5,534 nt of DNA, taken from contig CAPNGW010000178.1 in the NCBI GenBank assembly GCA_948665105.1, positions 1 through 5,534 on the forward strand. The letters are read 5' to 3'. Made by a program: the position numbers and the translations under genes. How positions within the stretch are numbered: the stretch's first letter is position 1; every line of letters starts with the position of its first letter. Positions 1 through 5,534 of this stretch are shown here, in pieces. This DNA comes from an uncultured Lachnospiraceae bacterium. GTDB lineage: Bacteria; Bacillota; Clostridia; Lachnospirales; Lachnospiraceae. The notes under the pieces are model-generated. The model saw only the letters and a list, made by a program, of their open reading frames with translations, did no database searches and was not told the origin of the DNA.

Positions 1-28
1 CGCGCTCCACCAACTGAGCCACTCGCGC
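1..28 (-). tRNA. tRNA gene, 5' part only (window edge), possibly tRNA-Gly
   Basis: The reverse complement of bases 28-1 reads as the 5' part of a tRNA: acceptor strand GCGCGAG, then T8 and G9, a D-stem GCTC, the D-loop AGTTGGTG, and the matching D-stem GAGC. The anticodon, T-arm and 3' end lie outside the window, so the amino acid cannot be read. The acceptor and D-arm resemble clostridial glycine tRNAs from memory, which is a weak guess. It is transcribed away from the protease gene, so the two are divergent. Confidence 0.82.
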
Positions 29-66
29 ATATCGCTGTCTGTGTACTTTTGCCAGATGCATAATAT

Positions 67-95
67 ACTTTACTATAGAATGCCATGTTTGTCAA
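67..95 (-). promoter_or_regulatory. Promoter of the minus-strand tRNA gene
   Basis: On the minus strand a perfect -35 box TTGACA (bases 95-90) is followed after 17 nt by TAAAGT (72-67), a 4 of 6 match to the -10 consensus. Transcription would start near base 60, about 30 nt before the tRNA 5' end. A TATTAT at 65-60 is a closer -10 match but lies too far from the -35 box. Confidence 0.6.
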
Positions 96-98
96 TAC

Positions 99-148
99 AA
101 AAATAAAAAAAAATTATTAAAAAATAACACAAAAAAAATAGCAAAAAA
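99..148. other. A-tract cluster, possibly curved DNA or UP-like element
   Basis: Five runs of 5 to 9 adenines on the plus strand (99-103, 105-113, 119-124, 131-138, 143-148) have centres about 8 to 13 bp apart, near one helical turn. They lie between the two divergent promoters, directly upstream of the protease promoter. A-tracts spaced this way bend DNA, and A-rich DNA upstream of a -35 box can contact the RNA polymerase alpha subunit. The base runs are seen; the function is inferred. Confidence 0.4.
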
Positions 149-170
149 TGCAAGAAAGAATTGCTATTTT
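135..170. repeat. Perfect 10-bp inverted repeat overlapping the protease -35 region
   Basis: AAAATAGCAA (135-144) and TTGCTATTTT (161-170) are exact reverse complements separated by 16 nt. The right arm contains the proposed -35 hexamer TTGCTA, so a protein bound here could block or modulate transcription of the protease operon. The arms are A+T-rich, so an RNA hairpin would be weak, and no convergent gene needs a terminator at this place. An operator is the better guess, but no regulator is present to support it. Confidence 0.4.
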
Positions 171-189
171 GTGACAATTATTTTATTAT
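161..189 (+). promoter_or_regulatory. Candidate promoter of the protease-cohesin operon
   Basis: TTGCTA (161-166, 4 of 6 to the -35 consensus) is followed after exactly 17 nt by TATTAT (184-189, 5 of 6 to the -10 consensus). An overlapping alternative is GTGACA (171-176) with TAACAT (195-200) and an 18-nt spacer. Either gives a 5' leader of about 40 to 50 nt. The region is so A+T-rich that chance matches are common, so the exact boxes are uncertain. Confidence 0.45.
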
Positions 190-228
190 ATTGATAACAT
201 AGCGTTTTATGAAATGTTACAAAAGGAA

Positions 229-236
229 AAGGAGGA
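229..236 (+). promoter_or_regulatory. Shine-Dalgarno of the protease gene
   Basis: AAGGAGGA is a near-perfect anti-16S match ending 10 nt before the ATG at 247. It fixes that ATG as the start, which is supported by the classic signal peptide that follows. An earlier ATG at 238-240 sits only 1 nt after the site and is followed at once by TAA, so it cannot be a gene start. Confidence 0.85.
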
Positions 237-246
237 TATGTAATTT

Positions 247-324
247 ATGAGATGCAAAAGAAGCAAGCGGCTGTTAGCTTTGCTGCTGGCGGCGGGAATG
301 TTGTTTGGAACGGCATTTTCCGCA
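247..324 (+). other. Sec signal peptide of the protease (26 codons before the stop)
   Basis: The peptide begins MRCKRSKRLL with five basic residues (Arg2, Lys4, Arg5, Lys7, Arg8), followed by a hydrophobic core of Leu, Ala, Met and Phe, and ends GTAFSA. The next codons are TAG and GCG (Ala). With any residue in place of the stop, the sequence S-A-x-A gives a standard signal peptidase I site, cleaving before EKPDK. Cys3 is not in a lipobox. Confidence 0.85.
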
Positions 325-3300
325 TAGGCGGAAAAGCCGGATAAGCAGAAAGCAGACAGCGGTCTCCCTGTTTGGGTGAAGGTAACAAGGGACGAACTGG
401 AAATACCACTGGATACCAGGCGTAACCAGGAAGCCCTTACGGAGCAGCCGGCATTCTTCTCACAGGAAGAAACGGAAACAGAAACAGAAACGGAACCGGT
501 TCGGGTGCTGATTGTTTTTGAGGAGGATGCCCTGATAGATAAGGGATATTCCCCGGAGTCCATAAGCAGCAATGTTTCTGCCAGAAGCTATGGAGCAAAG
601 CTGGAGCAGGAGCAGAAGCAGATATTGGATGAAATTGAAACTCTGGATTTAGAGGGGGAGATTGATATCCAACATCAGTTTACCTTCCTGGCCAATGCGG
701 TGTCTGCGGAGATTCTGCCCGGTGATATAGCGGCTATTTCTGAACTGGATGGTGTTGAAAAAGTTGTAGTGGAGCCTGTCTATGGACTTGCGAATACAGC
801 TCGGCCCAACATGGCAACAGCCGGTGAGATGATGGGTAGTTACAGTACCTGGGCAGAGGGTTATAGCGGAGCAGGAACAAGGATTGCCATTATTGACACC
901 GGTTTGGATACCGACCATCCCTCCTACGACGGTGGCGCCTATATGGCACACTTAAATGAGGTTTTAAATGACAAGGGAATGACCCTTGACGAGATGGACC
1001 TTCTTGACGAGGCGGAGATTGGCGGGGTATTGCCCCAGCTGCATGCTTCGGCTATGATGGGCGGCCTTACGGCGGAACAACTGTACTTGAGTGAAAAGGT
1101 GGCTTTTGCCTTCAGCTATGTGGACCGTGATTTGGATGTGACTCACGACAATGATACCCAAGGGGATCATGGAAGTCATGTGGCCGGTATCGCCACCGCC
1201 AACTATTATGTGCCCTCTGTGGACAGTGAAACAGGATATGCTCGTCAGAAGGAGGGTGTAGCCGGAGTGGCTCCGGATGCACAGCTGCTGGTGATGAAGG
1301 TATTTGGCAATGCCGGAGGAGCATATACCAGCGATTATATGGCAGCTATCGAGGACGCTCTTTTGCTGGGAGCGGACGCGGTGAACTTAAGTCTGGGTTC
1401 CTCCAGCGCAGGGAATACTGCAGACGGAGAAGCCTATGTCAACGAGATTTTTGAGAAATTGACAGAGACAGATGTGGTGGTATCCATTTCTGCCGGAAAT
1501 TCAGGATCCTGGGGCTCAGAAAGCTTCTATGGCGGAAATCTGCCCAGCGATGTGAATCTGGATACGGTAGGTTCTCCTGGCTCCTTTGGGAATGCCTTGA
1601 CCGTGGCCAGTGTGGACAACAAGGGAACTACCGGTCATGTTGCAAATTTTGCGGACGCAGTGGATATCATCTACAGCATGGGAAGCAATGACGCACTTCC
1701 GATAGAAGACTTTGCCACCCTTGATACAGTGGGAACCGGCACAGAATATGAGTATGTGTATCTGGATGCATTAGGTAAGCCAGAGGATTTTGCCAATGTT
1801 GACGTAGCCGGCAAGATTGTTCTGGTGTCCAGAGGTGAGATTAATTTTTATGATAAGCATGAAAATGCGGAAAATGCGGGAGCTGTTGGCATATTTATAT
1901 ACAATAATACAGAAGGCTCCATTGGCCTTGATTTGACCGGTGGCACTGCAACCATTCCCTGTGCTTCCATCTACCAGGCGGAGGCATTGGCCGTTAAGGA
2001 GCATTCCCAGCAGATTGCGGATGGGGTATATACCGGAAAGGTAACCATATACAGCGAAGTCCGCACTGCAGAAAGCGTAATCAGCGGTTCTAAAATGAGC
2101 GCTTTCTCATCCTGGGGTGTGCCTGGAGACTTGAGCCTGAAGCCGGAAATCACCGCACCGGGTGGAAATATCTATTCTACTCTGGATAATGGAAAATACG
2201 GTTTGATGAGCGGTACCTCCATGGCGGCTCCCGGTGTGGCAGGGTTAAGCGCTTTGGTACTGGAATACATAGAAGAAAATCAACTCAGCGAGGCTACAGG
2301 CGTTGGCCCCCGTGCTTTGGCGCAGAGCCTCTTGATGAGCACTGCAGTGCCCTTAGAGGAGGACGGAATCGAGTATTCTCCGCGCAGACAGGGTGCAGGA
2401 CTTGCCGTGGTGGATGCTGCGGTGAGCAGTCCAGGTTATATTATGATGGGCAGTGGAGCGGATAATGACGGCAAGGTTAAGGCCGAGCTGGGAGACGACC
2501 CGGACAGAATCGGAAGCTATACCTTTGATTTTACGGTGCATGCGCTGGATGAACCGGTGTTTTATACCTATGACAGTGTAACAATGACGGAAGCAGTGGT
2601 GGATGGCCTGATAGGAGAAACACCCTACCGGCTCAGCCCCGATGTGACAATCACCGGAGGGCCAGGGGAAGGATTTTATTACGATTTCAATCGAGACGGT
2701 GTTGTGGATGTGGCAGACGCCCAGTATTTCCTGAAATATGTAAATGACAGCGTAGCGTCGGATTATATGGCAGCCATTGAGAACGAACTTGATTTCAGCA
2801 GCGACGGCGTTGTGGATGTTCTGGATGTGGCATTGTATCTTGATATGGTTGAGAATAAGGATTCTGCTCTGGATAAAGCGGGAATTCTGGTGTCCGGCAG
2901 CGAGCACATTACAGTTACCGTTAATCTGTCAGAAGCTGACAAAACTTATCTGGACAGCAACTTTGAGAACGGCATGTATGTGGAAGGATATGTGTACCTG
3001 GATGGACCGGTGCCTCTTTCCGTGCCCTGGCTGGCATTCTACGGAAACTGGGGAGACTCCTCCATGTTTGAGCCCTTTGATTTCTTTGAATACGCCACCA
3101 CAGGAGCTACCTGGGACACCTACTCTGGTATTCCGTACGCTAATTACCTCAATATCACGTATGCAGGAGAGAGCAAGGCATATCTCTACGTACCCAATGC
3201 GTATGTGGAGGATAGCGAATATCTGCCTCAGCGAAATGCCTTGTCTTCTGTAAAAGGTGATGTGCTAAACAACTTAAACTATTCGCTGATTCGTAATTCT

Positions 3301-4941
3301 GCAGCTACCACAATCTCTGTCACTGACGCGGATACGGGCGCTGTGTATTACGAGATGGATTTGGGCGCTCGCTATGGCGCATTTTTCGGTGACGGGACAT
3401 GGGAGAGCACCGCGGCGAAGGCACCCTTAAACTGGAGTGCTAAGGACGCAGAGGGCAATCCTTTACCGGAAGGAACCCGGGTCAATATTACCTTGACGGC
3501 CCTGCCGGAATATTATCTGGATGGAAGCCATACACCGGGAGAAGGAGTACTCCTTAACATTCCCATGACCATTGACAATATGGCGCCGGAAATTGTCGGG
3601 ACTCCTACGGTGGATGGAAATAACCTCAAGCTGAATGTAAAGGATAACCAGTATGTAGCAGCGGTGGTTCTTGTGGACGCTGAAACAGGAAACGTTTTGG
3701 AGCGTTGCGGAGTGGATCAGAAACAGGCAGGCGAGGAAACCGAACTCTCCATTACATGCCCCGAGAAAGTAGTATTTGTCTGCGTGTATGACTATGCGGG
3801 CAATGAGGTTATTTACCGTGTGAACAACAGCGGCCAGCCGGACACGAATTTTGCGGAAAGCATCACGTTGTCCGAGAGCTCTGTAAGGCTGATGAAGAAT
3901 AGCAGCTATACGCTGTCCGCAGCCGTAGGGCCGGTGACGCTGGTGGAAACAGGAGTGACCTGGGAAAGTGATAATACCAGTGTGGCCACCGTGGACGAAA
4001 AGGGAGTCGTAAAGGCTGTGGGTGTAGGAACGGCCAACATTACTGCCAAGACGAAGGCAATGGAAGAGGCAACCAGCCAGCCGTTAACTGCTGTGTGCGC
4101 GGTGGAGGTGTACGAACTTGGTACAGTGCTGAACGGAATCCCTTGGAATGCGGACAGTCAGGCAGTCCATGCGGAAATCAAAGTCAGTGACCCGGCAGGC
4201 TTTACAGAGGTGGCAAATGCTGCTGTCAACCTGGATGCTGCTACTGAGGTAAATGGAATGATTTATGGAGTAGTCAACGATTTGGATGGATTGACCGGCA
4301 CCATGTACCGTATTGACCCGTCTAATGGTTACCAGGCCGTAGAAATAGCCGCACTTGGCGCCCCCATGACGGATATGACTTATGCACCCAGTTCCAACGT
4401 GATTTTGGGAACCTACGGACCATATATCTCAGTGTATGATGTGGATACTCAATCATGGCTTGGAGTGCTTCAGGCAGAAACGAATGACAGTGCTATTGGA
4501 ATCGCCTATGCGATGCCTCTCGATCCCGTTGATGGAGGGGATTTCTCCCTGATGCTGATGGACAGCGGAGAGGTTTGGTATTTTATGACGGCTGTGATGG
4601 ATGGAGAGTTGCAATTTGGCATGGATAGATTGAATACGAATGTCGGACTTTCCACAGATGCATTTTTCTATAATTCCATCTGTACTACAGAGGACGCTGA
4701 TTACCTGTACTGGTCCAGATTTGATGGGGAAGGCTCCGAGCTGTACGTTTTCGATATGAATACAAACATGCTTTATAATATGGGTGACTTCGGACAAGAT
4801 ATCTGGCCTGTAGTTGGCCTTGACGTAAAGACAGGCGGAGCCTCCGGCGGTGGAACCACATTTAATGTAGATGCGCTTCTCTCCGGGATGGAGCTTAGCC
4901 CCATGACATTGTCAACGGAGCTGCTTAAGGAAGCGCCATAG
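247..4941 (+). CDS. Secreted S8 subtilisin-like serine protease (lactocepin/C5a-peptidase type) with internal dockerin; interrupted by an amber codon at 325-327
   Basis: This is a 1,564-codon frame if codon 27 (TAG) is read as an amino acid; numbering below assumes that. A Sec signal peptide covers residues 1-28. A (Glu-Thr) stretch at ~75-83 leads into an I9-like propeptide (~85-182). The S8 domain has Asp217 (IIDTGLD), His308 (GDHGSHVAG), oxyanion Asn418 (SAGNSG) and Ser658 (GTSMAAP), with a PA domain inserted at ~493-590 as in lactocepins. A QGAG motif and a C5a-peptidase-type Fn3 domain (~756-920) follow, the latter split by a type I dockerin (~810-872). Next come Fn3-like beta modules with a VYDYAGNE motif near 1180, a Big2 immunoglobulin-like domain (~1204-1289), and a beta-rich C-terminal region (~1290-1564) that I do not recognise. 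There is no LPXTG, C-terminal membrane helix or SLH repeat. The family cleaves extracellular proteins or peptides; the substrate here is unknown. As written, translation stops after 26 residues. An automated start at GTG 376 would remove the signal peptide and has no ribosome binding site. Confidence 0.9.
325..327 (+). other. In-frame amber stop codon within the protease frame
   Basis: Starting at ATG 247, codon 27 is TAG. The frame before it encodes a perfect signal peptide, and the same frame after it stays open to 4939, starting AEKPDK. A C-to-T change from CAG (Gln) would explain it in one step and would restore an Ala-Gln-Ala cleavage site. No frameshift is needed. The next in-frame ATG is at 811, after the signal peptide and propeptide, so reinitiation could not give a normal secreted enzyme. 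Confidence 0.9.
469..495 (+). repeat. In-frame 6-bp tandem repeat (GAA ACR) encoding Glu-Thr
   Basis: Four copies of GAAAC(A/G) plus a final GAA encode alternating Glu and Thr just before the propeptide. The 6-bp unit keeps the frame, so slippage would only change linker length. Similar acidic Glu/Thr spacers after signal peptides occur in other secreted Gram-positive proteins. Confidence 0.75.
2674..2862 (+). other. Type I dockerin module inserted in the protease Fn3 domain
   Basis: Two F-hand calcium loops fit D-x-N/S-x-D-G-x-x-D-x-x-D. Loop 1 uses Asp813, Asn815, Asp817, Asp821 and Asp824; loop 2 uses Asp849, Ser851, Asp853, Asp857 and Asp860. Each is followed by a helix-like segment (AQYFLKYV and VALYLDMV), and the repeats are 36 residues apart, normal for dockerins. 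Dockerins bind cohesins and attach enzymes to scaffoldins. Loop positions 10-11, which help set specificity in known dockerins, are Val-Ala and Val-Leu here, unlike the Ser-Thr pair of Clostridium thermocellum. The flanking sequence is the two halves of a C5a-peptidase-type Fn3 domain. Confidence 0.87.
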
Positions 4942-4956
4942 GAAAAGGATTCGTAG

Positions 4957-4964
4957 AGAAAGGA
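4957..4964 (+). promoter_or_regulatory. Ribosome binding site of the cohesin-like gene
   Basis: AGAAAGGA ends 8 nt before ATG 4973, inside the 31-nt gap after the protease stop codon. The gap holds no hairpin or T-tract and no room for a separate promoter, which supports co-transcription with the protease. Confidence 0.75.
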
Positions 4965-4972
4965 TAAAAATC

Positions 4973-5534
4973 ATGAAAGCAGGAAAGAAACTTATATTTG
5001 CTCTGGCACTGTGTTTGACTCTGAATCTGTTTCCTCTGACCGCGGCAGCCGCACCGAGGGATACCGATACAGAGAAGGCAGGGTCTGTGTTTACCACTGA
5101 CGTGGAAGCTGTCAATAAAGCGGCGGAGGTTACCGTCAGCATGGCAGAGAAAGAGGGCGTAAGCAGCGGACAGCTTGTGCTGTGGTATGACCATACGGTA
5201 ATGGAATTGGATGAATCCGGCAGTTTTGCAGTGTGGAAGCTGGAGGATATCAATACCTCATATGATACAAAGGGAAATGAGACAGGAGTCTCCTTCGCTT
5301 TTGCGGACACCAGTCAGGTGGACGAGGAAAAGAATGTATTGCAGTTAAATTTTTCGGTGAAAGAGCCTGTGGAGGGAATGAAGATAACGGTGCGCACAGA
5401 GGTAAAATCCTTGTACCGTGGCACAGTCGGAGACAATTCGATTCCGGAGCAGGAAGCTACGGGGACGGTGCAGATAACCACAGACCCGAATCCGAATCCA
5501 GGCCCGGGTCCGAATCCAGGCCCGAACCCGAATC
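4973..5534 (+). CDS. Secreted cohesin-domain protein, 5' part (cut by window end)
   Basis: The first 187 codons are present with no stop. Residues 1-27 are a Sec signal peptide: a basic start MKAGKK, a long Leu/Phe/Ala core, and an Ala-rich cleavage region near residues 24-27. Residues ~36-169 resemble a cohesin: an early strand (AEVTVSM), the G-x-L-x-L-x-Y-D-x-x-x-M-E-L pattern at 66-79, VSFAFAD (106-112), LQLNFSVKE (123-131), and a closing strand ATGTVQI (162-168). These match the order of conserved strands in cohesins. From residue 171 a linker rich in Pro, Asn and Gly begins, typical between scaffoldin modules, and runs off the window. The gene starts 31 nt after a dockerin-bearing protease, so it is likely its docking partner. 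Whether it has more cohesins, its own dockerin or a cell-wall anchor cannot be seen. Cohesin folds are divergent and may be confused with related carbohydrate-binding folds, so the domain call is good but not certain. Cys14 is not in a proper lipobox (preceding residue Leu). Confidence 0.8.
   Translation, partial: MKAGKKLIFALALCLTLNLFPLTAAAAPRDTDTEKAGSVFTTDVEAVNKAAEVTVSMAEKEGVSSGQLVLWYDHTVMELDESGSFAVWKLEDINTSYDTKGNETGVSFAFADTSQVDEEKNVLQLNFSVKEPVEGMKITVRTEVKSLYRGTVGDNSIPEQEATGTVQITTDPNPNPGPGPNPGPNPN
5486..5534 (+). repeat. Pro/Asn/Gly linker repeat, open at the window end
   Basis: CCG-AAT, CCA-GGC and similar hexamers repeat from 5486 to the last base. A 16-nt exact direct repeat (TCCGAATCCAGGCCCG) lies at 5491-5506 and 5509-5524, 18 nt apart. 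All repeat units are multiples of three, so changes in copy number would alter linker length without breaking the frame. Confidence 0.8.

Noticed and set aside
135..170. The inverted repeat as a transcription terminator
   Set aside because: The arms are mostly A and T with only two G-C pairs, the loop is 16 nt, and no gene reads into it on either strand.
195..219. A 6-bp inverted repeat TAACAT / ATGTTA in the protease leader
   Set aside because: It is short, A+T-rich and not extended on either side, so it is expected by chance here.
1..246. tRNA-linked integration site for a mobile element
   Set aside because: Integrases normally use the 3' half of a tRNA gene. Only the 5' end faces this region, and there is no integrase, att repeat or transposase in the window.
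207..572. Minus-strand frame of 121 codons rich in Ser and Val
   Set aside because: It is the antisense image of the Glu/Thr repeat and signal peptide region, without a ribosome binding site or recognisable protein.
2353..2907. Minus-strand frame of 184 codons
   Set aside because: It lies wholly inside the protease, opposite the QGAG, Fn3 and dockerin coding region, and shows no domain of its own.
2777..3253. Plus-strand frame of 158 codons rich in Trp, Cys and Ile
   Set aside because: It is a shifted-frame shadow of the protease; its composition is not protein-like and the protease frame is continuous through it.
376..4941. GTG at 376 as the real start of the protease
   Set aside because: There is no Shine-Dalgarno before it. 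It would give a secreted-type protease without a signal peptide, while a perfect signal peptide with a strong ribosome binding site lies in the same frame at 247.
325..4956. TAG reassigned to glutamine, as in some gut phages (genetic code 15)
   Set aside because: The same gene ends at TAG (4939-4941) with a second in-frame TAG at 4954-4956. If TAG were sense, translation would run on through the start of the cohesin-like gene in another frame. The content is also plainly bacterial, not phage.
4973..5053. Cohesin-like protein as a lipoprotein through Cys14
   Set aside because: The residue before Cys14 is Leu, where a lipobox needs Gly, Ala or Ser. An ordinary signal peptidase I site near residues 24-27 fits better.
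4912..5310. Minus-strand frames over the start of the cohesin-like gene
   Set aside because: They are antisense to a gene with a good ribosome binding site, signal peptide and domain match, and they resemble no known protein.

Overview
The window looks like DNA from an anaerobic Gram-positive bacterium of the Clostridia, most likely a gut Lachnospiraceae-type organism. This rests on strong GGAGG ribosome binding sites, a very A+T-rich intergenic region beside coding DNA of roughly balanced composition, a large secreted lactocepin/C5a-peptidase-type subtilase, and a cohesin/dockerin pair. The genus cannot be read from the sequence.

Layout. Positions 1-28 are the 5' end of a tRNA gene on the minus strand, cut by the window edge, with a good sigma-A-type promoter at 67-95 reading left. 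Positions 96-160 are a run of A-tracts. They lead into a rightward promoter (about 161-189), overlapped by a perfect 10-bp inverted repeat, and then a strong Shine-Dalgarno. From 247 to 4941 runs a very large reading frame for a secreted S8 serine protease with an internal type I dockerin. After 31 nt with no terminator comes a second gene (4973 to beyond 5534). It encodes a secreted protein with a signal peptide, a cohesin-like domain and the start of a Pro/Asn/Gly linker, and it is cut by the window end.

The two genes look like one operon. The protease has no LPXTG motif, no C-terminal membrane helix and no SLH repeats, but it carries a dockerin with two intact calcium loops. The next gene supplies a cohesin-like fold, the usual partner of dockerins. 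The simplest reading is a small protease-centred, cellulosome-like module in which the protease docks onto a protein made from the same transcript. Binding between these two is inference; the domains themselves are read from sequence.

The main anomaly is an in-frame TAG at 325-327. It follows the signal peptide directly and takes the middle place of the expected A-x-A cleavage motif. The remaining ~1,537 codons are open with all catalytic residues present. It is either a very recent nonsense mutation (CAG to TAG is the obvious route), a sequence error, or a codon that is read through. Genome-wide reassignment of TAG is unlikely because the same gene ends in TAG, with a second in-frame TAG 15 nt later.
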